Virus record (IMG/VR): IMGVR_UViG_3300035670_000670 | Location: 1-37,162 of that record | Direction: 5' to 3' (one strand) | Length of the DNA: 37,162 nucleotides | Origin: a virus | Shown: positions 28,686 through 37,162 of the stretch, one piece after another | Layout: each line of letters opens with the position of its first letter | How positions within the stretch are numbered: position 1 is the first letter of the stretch | The notes under the pieces: model-generated | Told to the model about the DNA's origin: nothing | The model's database searches: none | The model's input: the letters and a program-made list of their open reading frames with translations, nothing else | Position numbers and translations under genes: made by a program

Positions 28686-30563
28686 CTATTCCTGTCCTGC
28701 GCCAAAAGCGCCGACACGCCCTGATACTTGCCGTCCAAGCGCCTGCCCTGCGGCACGACGGCGCATATATTCCTGCATATTTCGCAACTCGGCCTGTGCA
28801 GGCTCATCACGCAACATCAGCAGTTTTGCGAGGCGATTGCGCTGCTCCTCAGGCATCCCATATTGCGTGGCTTTTTGCTGCAACATTTGGAACGCGCCGA
28901 CCGGGTTGGTTGCCGCCTGTGAGGCCTGCAACAAATCAAACGTGTCCTTTTGGTCTTGCGCTTGCGCCAAACGCTTAAACGTCTGCGAACCGCCGCCGAC
29001 ACGCTCTAATTTCTTCAGTTCTTCTTGCGACAAAATCATGCGCTGAAACTGACGGAAATCGTTGCCAAAGATAGCGCGGAGCTTGCCTTGCAACTCTGGC
29101 TCTTTGTACATATTTAGCAAGCGCGTCTGACCAGCTTGCGACCCCGCCACGCCACGCAAAGCGTCTACCGCACCAACGCGGAACGCTTCCAATTCGGATG
29201 GCGTTAGGTCTTTGGTCAATTTGGACAATGCCTCGGATGACTCCGACAGCGCACCGCGACCCAACTCTACCGCCGTCTCTAACTCGGCAAAGCCAGCATA
29301 CGTTTCGCGGGCTTTGGCGTAATCAGGCGAAAGCGAGTCTAATTTTTTGACCAAATCCAACCGCAAGCGGTCAAGGTCGGCAGCCTCGTTGTTAGCGCCC
29401 TTACGGCGAGCGGCTTGCGCCTTATCCCACAGGCTGCGCTTTAACTGATCGGCAGACGCAAACGGCAACTGGTCGCCTTGCTTGAGGCTACGCAACTGCG
29501 CGGTCGGCTCACCTCGTCGCGTTGCTGTGCGCTGTGCCGCGCCAAGGTCAAGACGAGCGCGACCAAGGATGCTTTGCAATTCCTCATCAACGGGGAATGT
29601 CACATCACGTAACTTGTTGTAAAGCGGGCCAGCCGCATCGGCTTGACGCTTGGCAAGGTTGGTTAGCTCGTCCTCTGCGCTGCGCGTAACGCCCGTGGCG
29701 CGTTCGGCAGTTTCGGTGATAGCACCGCCACGCCCTGCCGCCACTCGGCGCTGCTGCATTGTCAACTGTCGTCCTGCGGTGCCGGGAAGGTTGGCGAGCA
29801 TATCAATCTCGGCCAACGTGTTACCGCCAGCAGCCGCAATCGGCGCTTCTTTGCCCAACTTACGCAACCGAGCGGCTGTCATTACAGCCTCTTGCCCCGG
29901 CTCCACGCCCGTCATAATGCGAGCCTGAGCGTCACGCTCAAGCAACTCCGCAAGGCGTTCGCGTGGATAATCAGGGCGCACGTTGTAGCCGCCCATTGTC
30001 TCGGGAACCATTCCAACAGCGCCGGGCATACGCGATGCAATCGGCGTAATTGCAGCACCACGAACAGCGCGACCTAAAACATTAGCGCCACCACCAACGG
30101 CAAGCCCTGTGCCTGCGCCCATTGCAGCGCCCGATAATCGGTCGCCCTCATCGGCAGCGCCTGCGCCCGACAATGCGCCCTGCGCGGCGATGTCGCCTGC
30201 GGTACGCGCTACGCGCCCCATTGTGGTAGCGCCACGACCAAGCGAGAGAGGGCCAGTAAACGGCGCAGTCGCAAGACCGCCCGCAAGCTCAAGCCCCGCC
30301 GCCGCCATTGGGCGCTCGGCTGCAAACTGTTGCGTAGCGCCACGCACCACATCCCGATACTGCGGGTTTACAAGCCCCGCCATTTCATCGGCAAAGTTAA
30401 ACGTAGCGCCCTGCGCTGCTGTTAATGCGCCCTGTGCAACTGGCGACATTTGAGCGCCGCGCTGCATTGCAGCCTTGCTTGCCATTGCCTGATCGTGCTT
30501 TGCATACGCTTCATCAGGACTTGCAGCTTCATAGATTTCGCCTTCAATGCGGTACTGCGGCAT
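28686..30563 (-). CDS. probable internal virion / DNA-ejection protein
   Basis: This is a 625-residue protein. It opens with YRIEGEIYEAASPDEAYAKH, a head common in phage internal proteins. A Gly/Ala-rich and membrane-seeking segment lies at about residues 80-170 (GLELAGGLATAPFTGPLSLG, then GAGTGLAVGGGANVLGRAV), and long helices follow (AKRQADAAGPLYNKLRDV, FRQFQRMILSQEELKKLER). Such glycine-zipper segments are typical of ejection proteins that cross the host membrane. No lysozyme or transglycosylase motif is seen. It lies between the 405-residue coiled-coil gene and the fibre gene. The ejection role is inferred from composition and position. Confidence 0.6.
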   Translation of the reverse strand: MPQYRIEGEIYEAASPDEAYAKHDQAMASKAAMQRGAQMSPVAQGALTAAQGATFNFADEMAGLVNPQYRDVVRGATQQFAAERPMAAAGLELAGGLATAPFTGPLSLGRGATTMGRVARTAGDIAAQGALSGAGAADEGDRLSGAAMGAGTGLAVGGGANVLGRAVRGAAITPIASRMPGAVGMVPETMGGYNVRPDYPRERLAELLERDAQARIMTGVEPGQEAVMTAARLRKLGKEAPIAAAGGNTLAEIDMLANLPGTAGRQLTMQQRRVAAGRGGAITETAERATGVTRSAEDELTNLAKRQADAAGPLYNKLRDVTFPVDEELQSILGRARLDLGAAQRTATRRGEPTAQLRSLKQGDQLPFASADQLKRSLWDKAQAARRKGANNEAADLDRLRLDLVKKLDSLSPDYAKARETYAGFAELETAVELGRGALSESSEALSKLTKDLTPSELEAFRVGAVDALRGVAGSQAGQTRLLNMYKEPELQGKLRAIFGNDFRQFQRMILSQEELKKLERVGGGSQTFKRLAQAQDQKDTFDLLQASQAATNPVGAFQMLQQKATQYGMPEEQRNRLAKLLMLRDEPAQAELRNMQEYMRRRAAGQALGRQVSGRVGAFGAGQE

Positions 30564-30566
30564 GAC

Positions 30567-31790
30567 TTATCTCCGACGCGGGGGCAAATCAATAACCTGC
30601 GACGCGCCAATGCTAGGCGGTTTGTAGCCAGCACCGCCAGCGGCACCGATTTCTTGGATAGCAAGCTCTCGGTTCTGGCGCTTTTGCTCTAGCGTTGCGG
30701 GGTCATCGCCCGGCTGCGGAATGTATTGACGGCGAGCATTGGCAAATTCTTCATCGCTAATGACCGCGCCTGATTCCTTACGCAATACCGCATTGATGAA
30801 GTTGCGTTCGGCTTGGAAGAATTGCCGCGATTCGGGCGACAACATGACGTTACCTACACCGCCCGGTAGGTTTTCCTTGAACCGCGAACCAAAACTCGGC
30901 GGCGGGGATTGCAGCATTGGTTCTGCTTGCGCCATGCGTTGTGCGTAAAGCCGTGCTGTTGATTGCCCCTCTGTTGGCGCTTTACCTTCGGGGCGAACGC
31001 CCGGGATCATTGACGGCGCACCGCCAGTACGACTCGGCTGGAAGAAAATAGGGTTGCCTTGTTCGTCTACGCCAGCAACGGGAGCGCCATACGAAACATC
31101 CACCTTGGTGCTTGGTGTTCGGGTTTCCAAAAACTTTGCAAACTCTGGGTTAGTTTTTGCAAATTCAAACTCTTGCACCGATGTTGGCCCTTTTTCTTCG
31201 GGCTTTTTGACGCCATCCAAGTAACGTACTTCACCAGCTTTGTTGACAACAAAAGCACGACCAGAAGCATCAAACTGCGGCGTGGTGCCAAATTCTGCTG
31301 TTTTTGGCGTCTCAAGCATTTGTGCGATGCGCTGCGCCATAATTGGACGATCTTTGAGCGCAGCTGTGCCAAGCCCGGTGGATGCCATATCCAATACTTC
31401 TTCGGGCGAACGACGGTACTGCGATTGCCGCGCGACTTCAGCCAATTCGGTCTGCTCGGGGATAACGGCAGGCGTGGCGTTCGGATCGTACTCGTAACCG
31501 CCCTGCATACGCCCGAGCATACGTTGGGCGTAATCTGCCTCCATGCCCTTTGCTTCTTCGGCTGCTTCACGCGCCTTGCGCCCTTCGCGGGCGGTCAGAT
31601 AACCCTGCAATGCCTTAACAAGCGGCGCAGCCTTCGGGATCGGCGCAGCCGTCCCCTCCATCGGCTGATATTCCTGCTGTGCAAGAGCTTCAGCGAGGGC
31701 AGCGCGGCGGCGGGCTTCCTCTAACTGGCGCTCGTACTCGGTCGGAGCGCGGAACGTGCTGACGTATCGGACGCGATCACTCTTGGCCAT
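30567..31790 (-). CDS. probable internal virion protein, coiled-coil type
   Basis: The ATG at 31790 has GAGGGG about 12 bases upstream and is chosen over the GTG at 31814, which lies too close to its own ribosome site. The protein has about 407 residues. The first 100 are a Lys/Arg/Glu/Ala coiled coil (YERQLEEARRRAALAEALAQ, then AREGRKAREAAEEAKGMEA). The centre has VNKAGEVRYLDGVKKPEEK, and the C-terminal third is NFINAVLRKESGAVISDEEF followed by basic residues and PPRRR. NAVLRKESGAVISDEE is common in phage particle proteins of this position. It overlaps the Pro-rich gene by 14 bases. Confidence 0.6.
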   Translation of the reverse strand: MAKSDRVRYVSTFRAPTEYERQLEEARRRAALAEALAQQEYQPMEGTAAPIPKAAPLVKALQGYLTAREGRKAREAAEEAKGMEADYAQRMLGRMQGGYEYDPNATPAVIPEQTELAEVARQSQYRRSPEEVLDMASTGLGTAALKDRPIMAQRIAQMLETPKTAEFGTTPQFDASGRAFVVNKAGEVRYLDGVKKPEEKGPTSVQEFEFAKTNPEFAKFLETRTPSTKVDVSYGAPVAGVDEQGNPIFFQPSRTGGAPSMIPGVRPEGKAPTEGQSTARLYAQRMAQAEPMLQSPPPSFGSRFKENLPGGVGNVMLSPESRQFFQAERNFINAVLRKESGAVISDEEFANARRQYIPQPGDDPATLEQKRQNRELAIQEIGAAGGAGYKPPSIGASQVIDLPPRRR

Positions 31791-32220
31791 AGTCAAAATC
31801 CCCTCTGTAGCCACCTCCCTGCGGGGTCGTCATGCCGGGGGAGCGTGGATAACCCTGTGCGCCGGGGCCGCGTGGGCGCTGCATTTGACCGCCGATCTGC
31901 GGCGACATTTGCGGGCGGTTCATGCCGCCCATTGGAGGCCGCCCCATTCCTGCCATTGGCGGGCGACCCATGCCGCCCATGATGCCGCGTGATCCGGTAA
32001 TACCCGGCTGCGGCGTTGTCATCGGGCCGGTAAAGTTCATGGCTTGCGGCGGCACACCCGGTGCGGCGTTCGGAGTGGCTTGCGAGTAACCGAGTCCCGG
32101 TACCTGACGCATTGCCATGTCGCGCTGTCCCGGAGGCGCTCCAAGCGAGGTGTTACGTTCTTGGGCAGCGAGCATCTGGGCTAACTGCTGCGGTCTACGA
32201 TCTGGTGAAAATCCGTTCAT
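31777..32220 (-). CDS. Gly/Pro/Met-rich low-complexity protein
   Basis: The 147-residue protein has a helical N-terminus (RRPQQLAQMLAAQERNTSLG) followed by a long Gly/Pro/Met/Arg repeat zone, as in GMGRPPMAGMGRPPMGGMN, then a Tyr/Gly-rich tail (GGYRGDFDYGQE). It is probably largely disordered and perhaps a virion linker. It stands ten bases after the large S74-type gene and overlaps the next gene. No enzymatic motif is present. Confidence 0.6.
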   Translation of the reverse strand: MNGFSPDRRPQQLAQMLAAQERNTSLGAPPGQRDMAMRQVPGLGYSQATPNAAPGVPPQAMNFTGPMTTPQPGITGSRGIMGGMGRPPMAGMGRPPMGGMNRPQMSPQIGGQMQRPRGPGAQGYPRSPGMTTPQGGGYRGDFDYGQE

Positions 32221-32230
32221 GCGTTAGCCC

Positions 32231-35200
32231 TCACAACATTCCGTAATAAACCATCTTGTAACCTTCGGTCGGGTGGGTTGTTACGGCTTCTGGTTTAACC
32301 GCTTCCACCTCGTCAGCCATAACGCCGCGCTGACGCTCGCCAAAGATGTCGTACTCGTAGATGCCTATGCCAAGCGGGTGTGTGCCAACACGCACGACGT
32401 TGGACTTTAAGCGGCGATCTGACGCAATGGCCGCTCCTGCTGCGCCTGCAATATCGCCATACAACCCCATGCGGGCGTTATATGCATTAACTTGGTTGGC
32501 GTAGTTCTGTTGTGCAAATTGTCCTTGCGCCTGACCAGCTTGGAATACTGGCGGCGGCGCAATGGTGACGCCGCTGTAGCCTTGGAATTGCGGAATGCTG
32601 ACCTGACCGCCTGACAACAACGCGCTGATCTCGTTGACTGGCATAGAGCGGATAGCCGCCTGCTGTGCCAACGCCTGCTGTGCCGCTGTGTTGCGGAACT
32701 GCGCTTGTGCGAGGGCTTGGTTGTACTGCTGCTGCTGTGCGGCGTTCTGTGCGGCAAGTTTCTGGTAATCCATGCCGACGTTTTGCGCCAAAGCGGCGTT
32801 TTGCGCGGCTTGAATGTCCATTGCCTGACCAAAACGCTGTTGCTGGGCAGCATTGTACGCAGCCATGCGGGCCAACTCTTGCTGCTGGCCTTGCGACATA
32901 GCCTGATTGTAGAACTGCGCTTGCCCTTGAGCCTGTGCAGCCTGCTGCGCCTGACGCGCCAAGTTGGACTCTTGCGCCTGCAACTGCTGCTGGAAGTTTT
33001 GACCAGCTGCGGCATTTGCAAGCTGTTGCGCCGTGACGTTCTGCCCAAAAATCTGCTGCAATGCTTGATTTTGCGCTTCGCGCTGCGCCAAAGACTGTTG
33101 GTAGTTTTGCGCGATAGCAGCGTTTTGCATTTGTTGGGCTTGCTGACCCATACCGAACTGCGCCAACAACGCCTCTCGGTTGAATCCCTGTCCCTGCAAC
33201 GCTTGTTGGAACGCTTGCTGCTGTGCGGCATTTGCGGCAGCGCGAACATCCAACGCCTGACCCAAGTTTTGCTGAATTGCTTGGTTTTGCGCTTGCTGTG
33301 CCTGCTGCTGCATCGCAAACTGCTGACCCGTTAGGCCTGCTTGCGCTTCTGCGCCCGTGACAGCCTGACCAAAACGCTGCGCCTGCGCGGCTCGTTGCGC
33401 TTCCTCCGCAGCCAACACGTTTTGAATGTTCTGCTGGATCGCTTGATTTTGCAGCTGCTGGGCGCTTTGCCCTTGTGCAAAGTTTTGAGCAATTGCGCGA
33501 TTGATTGCGTCTTGTGCAGATTGCCCCGTCTGGAACGACGCCAACTGCGCTTCGCGGCCAAATTCCCCAGCAGCCAAACGCTGTGCAAACTGTTGCGCTT
33601 GCGCTTCGTTTGCAAACTGCCCAGTTGCCAGCGCCATTTGTGTGTTTTGCGCGATGGCTTGATTTTGTGCCTGTTGCGCCTGCTGACCAGTCTGGAACGA
33701 TGCCAATTGCGCTTCTCGCCCAAACTCGCCTGCGGCAACACGTTGCGCGAACTGTTGTGCTTGCGCCTCATTAGCAAACTGACCCGATGCCAATGCCATC
33801 TGCGTGTTTTGTGCGATAGCGCGGTTGCGGGCTTCCTCGGTTTGCATTCCTGCGCCAAACCGAGCCAATTCTGCGCCCTGACCAAACTCGGCACCGGCAA
33901 GACGCTGCTGGAACGCCTGCTGCTGCGCTTGGTTTTGTGCCTGCTGGGCAGCGAGTGATTGCTGGAAGTTTTGACCAAGGCCGACGTTGTACAGCCCCGC
34001 CTGCTCCATGCCTGCGCCAAACCCTTGCATTGCGGCTTGGTTGGCAAACATGGCGCGAGACTGTTGCTCGGCAAACCCTTGCTGACGGGCCGCTTGGTCA
34101 AGGCTAATGCCCTGCGCGGCGGCTTGCAGCAAAAGGTCATTTTCCTTTTGCATCTGCGCCGACATGGCGGCGTTGTATGCCTCGCCACCGGGGCGCAAAC
34201 CTTGGTTAATTAGCTGCGTTTGAAGCTGCTGCCGTTCTGCTTGTAGTTGCGGCGATAAACGCGACAGGATCGCCTGCTGTGCCGTTGTGCCTGCGTTAAT
34301 CGGGCCTTGTGCAATGCCAGAAAGGTCAATTTGACCCTGCAATTGCGGGCCTTGGACAAACTGTTGCGCGAAGCCGTATTGACCTGCCTGCGGGCCACCA
34401 GCCACGTTGCCGATTCCCGACGTATCCAAACCGCGTAACTGCGGGCCAGCAACGGTGCCGCCCTGCGCTTGTCCAAACTGACCAACGCCAGTTTGGATGT
34501 TGGCGAGATTGGACGTATCAAGCCCTTGGAACTGCACCCCAGCAGGGCCACCTGCGGCCTGCCCAAATTGGCCGACGCCGCCTTGGATGCCTTGAACACC
34601 GCTAGTGTCCAAACCGCCAAGTTGCAATCCAGCAGGGCCGCCAGCAGCAAGACCAAACAATCCACCAGCGGGGCCGCCGCCTGCCATCTGCAATTGGTCT
34701 GCGCCAATTCCTTGCCCAACGCCGCCAACGCCGCCGAGATTTAATCCTGCGATTGTGGGCGCAGCAGGGCCGCCTTGTGCATATCCAAATGCGCCCTCGC
34801 CAACCAAATCAGTAACTGGGCGCGGGCCGGTGTAATCAAATTGGCTAACAAATCCCGGGCTTGGGCCACCGCCTGCAACGCCATAAACCTCGGAACTCAA
34901 CGGCGTCATTGCGCCTTGGATTGGCACGTTGCCTTGGGCCTGCTGACCAGCGCCCATTTGCCCCGGCAAGCCCTCTACGTTGTAGAACTGCGAAGGGCTG
35001 TACGCTTGAGTCAAATCCCCAACAATTGACCCGCCCGCACCTTGTGTTAACGCCCCTGCCGATCCACGGGACGGCAACCAACCGCCCGGAGTAACTACAA
35101 GGTCGTATGGCCCGAGTGCGCCGTACACAAGGTCAGGCACTCCACTCGGGCGAAATGCCGAGGCAATGCCAAGATTTTGCAAACCGCCTGCCGCGCCCGC

Positions 35201-35575
35201 CGCTGCTTGCGACATATACAACTGCGCGAGTTCTTGCTGGCGCAATGCCGCTTCTGCATTCGGGTTGATGGTTTGGCGAACAGTCGGCTGCTCAATGTAA
35301 GTCGTAAACTGCTCTTGCGTTGGAGCTTCGCCAGCGTAGCCGTAGGGGTCATTAAATGCTCGGGCTTGCCACGCTTCCATCGCCTTGTTGTAAGCGTCGG
35401 TGTCAATCGTGGGCGTTTTTTCCCACGTAACGGTTTGCGTACCCGTTGGTGAGTAAATGTTCGGATTGGACATATACGCCGACTGCTTGGCGGCGGCCAA
35501 GTTGGCTTCACCCTGCTTGATGGCAAGGGTGGTGTAGTCAGGCGCTGGTGGCGGTGCTGGTGATTTTTTGCCCAT
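32231..35575 (-). CDS. large 1114-residue repetitive virion protein with S74 self-cleaving chaperone end
   Basis: The N-terminal 140 residues are Pro/Gln-rich (SPAPPPAPDYTTLAIKQGEA). Residues about 150-430 are Gly-rich repeats (GQFGQAAGGPAGVQFQGLD). Residues about 440-1000 are a helical Ala/Gln/Asn field of repeats such as ANEAQAQQFAQR and FQTGQQAQQAQNQAI. The C-terminus (about 1052-1114) is a Peptidase_S74 domain with SDRRLK, in which Ser1052 and Lys1057 have the Ser-Lys spacing of the cleaving dyad, followed by GIGIYEYDIFGERQRGVMAD. S74 domains fold fibre trimers and then cut themselves off. It may be a fibre, a spike, or an ejection protein with a fibre-type end. Confidence 0.75.
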   Translation of the reverse strand: MGKKSPAPPPAPDYTTLAIKQGEANLAAAKQSAYMSNPNIYSPTGTQTVTWEKTPTIDTDAYNKAMEAWQARAFNDPYGYAGEAPTQEQFTTYIEQPTVRQTINPNAEAALRQQELAQLYMSQAAAGAAGGLQNLGIASAFRPSGVPDLVYGALGPYDLVVTPGGWLPSRGSAGALTQGAGGSIVGDLTQAYSPSQFYNVEGLPGQMGAGQQAQGNVPIQGAMTPLSSEVYGVAGGGPSPGFVSQFDYTGPRPVTDLVGEGAFGYAQGGPAAPTIAGLNLGGVGGVGQGIGADQLQMAGGGPAGGLFGLAAGGPAGLQLGGLDTSGVQGIQGGVGQFGQAAGGPAGVQFQGLDTSNLANIQTGVGQFGQAQGGTVAGPQLRGLDTSGIGNVAGGPQAGQYGFAQQFVQGPQLQGQIDLSGIAQGPINAGTTAQQAILSRLSPQLQAERQQLQTQLINQGLRPGGEAYNAAMSAQMQKENDLLLQAAAQGISLDQAARQQGFAEQQSRAMFANQAAMQGFGAGMEQAGLYNVGLGQNFQQSLAAQQAQNQAQQQAFQQRLAGAEFGQGAELARFGAGMQTEEARNRAIAQNTQMALASGQFANEAQAQQFAQRVAAGEFGREAQLASFQTGQQAQQAQNQAIAQNTQMALATGQFANEAQAQQFAQRLAAGEFGREAQLASFQTGQSAQDAINRAIAQNFAQGQSAQQLQNQAIQQNIQNVLAAEEAQRAAQAQRFGQAVTGAEAQAGLTGQQFAMQQQAQQAQNQAIQQNLGQALDVRAAANAAQQQAFQQALQGQGFNREALLAQFGMGQQAQQMQNAAIAQNYQQSLAQREAQNQALQQIFGQNVTAQQLANAAAGQNFQQQLQAQESNLARQAQQAAQAQGQAQFYNQAMSQGQQQELARMAAYNAAQQQRFGQAMDIQAAQNAALAQNVGMDYQKLAAQNAAQQQQYNQALAQAQFRNTAAQQALAQQAAIRSMPVNEISALLSGGQVSIPQFQGYSGVTIAPPPVFQAGQAQGQFAQQNYANQVNAYNARMGLYGDIAGAAGAAIASDRRLKSNVVRVGTHPLGIGIYEYDIFGERQRGVMADEVEAVKPEAVTTHPTEGYKMVYYGML

Positions 35576-35981
35576 ACCTCGGCTCCAAGAAACGACACTT
35601 GTCAGGTGTCTGCGTCATCAAAACAATATCCCCAGAATCATGCGCGGCATCTTTAATTCGCGCTTCTTCCGAGAATCCCATCTTGCTGACCAATGCGAGC
35701 GCCCGGGTATGGTTGCTGCTGATTGGCCCTATTATCTTATCAACTCCTGCGACGTTGTACGCATAATCGTACACAGCCGCCATGTATGTTGGGGTAACCC
35801 GCTCCCACGCGATGTGGCAAACGACGGATCGCCCGTTCCAATTCTCGTAAACCGTCCCGGCAACTAGCTTGCCGTCACGCTCAAGCCCAATGGCGACCGA
35901 CCGATTAGGGTCAAACGCCCCCTCGGTCTGGGCGGTAACCCATGCCCCAACGTGGGGGCCGCTTACGATGCGCCAGCCCAT
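35538..35981 (-). CDS. GNAT-like acetyltransferase, complete right-end copy
   Basis: The complete 147-residue gene runs from the ATG at 35979-35981 to TGA at 35538-35540. It overlaps the following 1114-residue gene by 38 bases. Residues about 85-110 (DKIIGPISSNHTRALALVSK, then MGFSEEARI) carry the GNAT pattern. The upstream extension to 36014 lies within the hub gene and is rejected. It sits between the tail hub gene and the S74 protein gene, so acetylation of a virion protein, or of a host target after entry, are both possible. It pairs with the left-end copy at 1-442. Confidence 0.72.
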   Translation of the reverse strand: MGWRIVSGPHVGAWVTAQTEGAFDPNRSVAIGLERDGKLVAGTVYENWNGRSVVCHIAWERVTPTYMAAVYDYAYNVAGVDKIIGPISSNHTRALALVSKMGFSEEARIKDAAHDSGDIVLMTQTPDKCRFLEPRYGQKITSTATSA

Positions 35982-37162
35982 CCGAGTTGGTACACCACAT
36001 CGGTTGACGCCCACTCCATAGAGACGTTACGGCTGGCGCTGTTGAACACAAGGCCGCCGCAATAACCGATCCCTTGAAGTCCCACAAAGTTGTTGGTGAT
36101 GATAAGGTCTGCACCCCACACCGATTGATTCCAAAGACCCGCATCCCACAATCCGTATTGCGTGGCAACGAACGACAGCGCACCAAGGTCAGCATTGGTC
36201 TGGAAATCCACGTTGATGCCAATGTTGATAGTCGGCTGACCATTGCTGTAGATGGTCGGGCGGCCTCGGGTGAAGTATTTAATGACGCCGCGAGTCTCAA
36301 AGTAGTTAAACGCTTGCAGCGCCTGCGTGTTGATCGCTACGCCATCGTCGTTAAACCCTGTTGCGCCCGATCCGGTTGTCCAAGCCTCGGCAACGTAACC
36401 ATCACCGCCGTAATAAGGTTTGTCGTTGAGCAGCGCAAAGCAGTTAGCAGCCCATCCGGTGAACCGACACCACGCTTTGGTGATGTTGTTCATTACAAAC
36501 TGCACTTGGTTGCCCGTAGAAATAGGTACGTTGACGATGAGGGCGTTGTTGAGCGGGTTGTAGAGCAGTCCCCACCCGAAATTTGTCTTGTAAGTACGCG
36601 CTGCTGCCGCAAAAGCGCCCTGTATCTTGTCTGAAAGGGCTACTTGCGGGTCTAAACGCGAGGATTGCAGCGCAGATGCCATTGGAATCAGGCCATCTAG
36701 CGTCAAAATCAGCAAATCACCGCCGTATTTCTGCACACAACGACGGGAAATTGGCGCACCTATGATCCAAACGCCAATTAGCGCCCATGTAGAGGCGCTA
36801 GAGGGGTCGGTGCCACGATAAACGATGACTTCACCCTGATCGGTGACGAAAACAAGGTTGTCGTCAACGCCGTAGCCTGCGTCAATCGTCCACGTTGCCA
36901 TCGCAATGAGCGTACCGCCCAGATGCGCGACCGAGGATAGGTCAAGCACTTGTGCTGCACCGCCGATAGAAGCGGTCGGCAGATACCACGCTTTCAGCGT
37001 ATTTTTTTGCACAAACCACATCCGGTTTTTGAACAGCGTGGGCTGTATCAAATCCGTTGTGGTAACGCCTGTGATGGCAGGCGACGATGCGCCGTCAATG
37101 GCCGTCCATGTGCTGCCGTTATAGAGCAGGGGCTTATCAGCGCCGTTAGCGGCGTACAAATA
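35540..37162. repeat. right member of the divergent end-to-end repeat
   Basis: This is the partner of bases 1-1623. It begins in the S74 protein gene at the GNAT stop codon, covers GNAT and most of the hub gene, and ends at the window edge. In an exact terminal redundancy the copies would be identical; here they differ. Confidence 0.92.
35963..37162 (-). CDS. tail hub protein, P22 gp10-like (right-end copy, 5' end cut by window)
   Basis: The frame is open from the window edge to TAA at 35963-35965, giving the C-terminal 399 residues or so of the hub protein. It aligns without net gaps with the left-end copy (424-1623), with roughly 45 amino-acid differences in 398, by my count. Many are conservative, but several clusters change polarity (for example VSVGAQEQF against ISTGNQVQF). 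The first codons are lost at the edge. In a circular genome these would be one gene, represented twice by two haplotypes. Confidence 0.8.
   Translation of the reverse strand, partial: YLYAANGADKPLLYNGSTWTAIDGASSPAITGVTTTDLIQPTLFKNRMWFVQKNTLKAWYLPTASIGGAAQVLDLSSVAHLGGTLIAMATWTIDAGYGVDDNLVFVTDQGEVIVYRGTDPSSASTWALIGVWIIGAPISRRCVQKYGGDLLILTLDGLIPMASALQSSRLDPQVALSDKIQGAFAAAARTYKTNFGWGLLYNPLNNALIVNVPISTGNQVQFVMNNITKAWCRFTGWAANCFALLNDKPYYGGDGYVAEAWTTGSGATGFNDDGVAINTQALQAFNYFETRGVIKYFTRGRPTIYSNGQPTINIGINVDFQTNADLGALSFVATQYGLWDAGLWNQSVWGADLIITNNFVGLQGIGYCGGLVFNSASRNVSMEWASTDVVYQLGWAGAS

Noticed and set aside
32407-33318. Long Arg/Ser-rich frames on both strands inside the 1114-residue gene (also 33331-34188)
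   Set aside because: They are by-products of the repetitive Gln/Ala codons of the real gene; their composition is that of out-of-frame translation.

Overview
This window is a near-complete tailed bacteriophage genome, probably a short-tailed (podovirus) particle with P22-like parts. The evidence is a contiguous virion block: small and large terminase, a P22-type portal, a scaffold, a major capsid protein, a gp4-like tail adaptor, a gp10-like tail hub, large internal or ejection-type proteins and tail fibres. No tape-measure, tube or sheath gene was recognised. The host is most likely a Gram-negative bacterium, inferred from Shine-Dalgarno sites, sigma70-like promoters, a GH24 endolysin and small membrane holin candidates. 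No ribosomal RNA, tRNA, integrase, CRISPR array or insertion sequence was seen.

The two ends of the window are homologous. Bases 1-1623 align colinearly with 35540-37162 (offset 35539), but they are not identical. The natural reading is a circular or circularly permuted genome of about 35.5 kb whose assembly ran past its own start, with the two ends coming from different strain haplotypes. A real tandem duplication is the alternative.

Layout. A divergence point lies at about 16.81-16.91 kb. Leftward from it, on the minus strand, runs a previously uncalled 55-residue Cro-like repressor. It is followed by a small unknown gene, a methyltransferase, a VRR-NUC nuclease, a second methyltransferase, a ferritin-like protein and a chimeric protein. 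The virion genes come next (terminase, portal, scaffold, capsid, adaptor, hub). Across the circle junction follow an acetyltransferase, a 1114-residue S74-type protein, internal proteins, two repeat-rich fibre or adhesin genes, a glycosyltransferase, holin candidates and a lysozyme. Rightward from the divergence point, on the plus strand, runs a tightly overlapping early operon of thirteen small to medium genes. It includes an ERF annealase, an SSB-like protein with an acidic tail, a glycosyltransferase, a PAPS-reductase-like enzyme, a NinB-like protein and an HTH protein. The two arms converge at about 21.55 kb. One glycosyltransferase gene (14246-14902) stands alone on the plus strand inside the leftward arm.

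Regulation can be read at the divergence point. Two rightward promoters and one leftward promoter each carry the same inverted repeat (TTAAC-N4-GTTAA or a one-mismatch form) over the -10 region. These are good candidate operators for the Cro-like protein. A small antisense-type RNA gene with its own promoter and hairpin terminator may lie just beyond the repressor gene.

Notable oddities are a single-base frameshift in the major capsid gene, three glycosyltransferase-like genes, a DUF115/MptE-like enzyme, two methyltransferases and a GNAT enzyme scattered among structural genes, and a six-repeat kelch-like protein suggestive of a six-bladed propeller.
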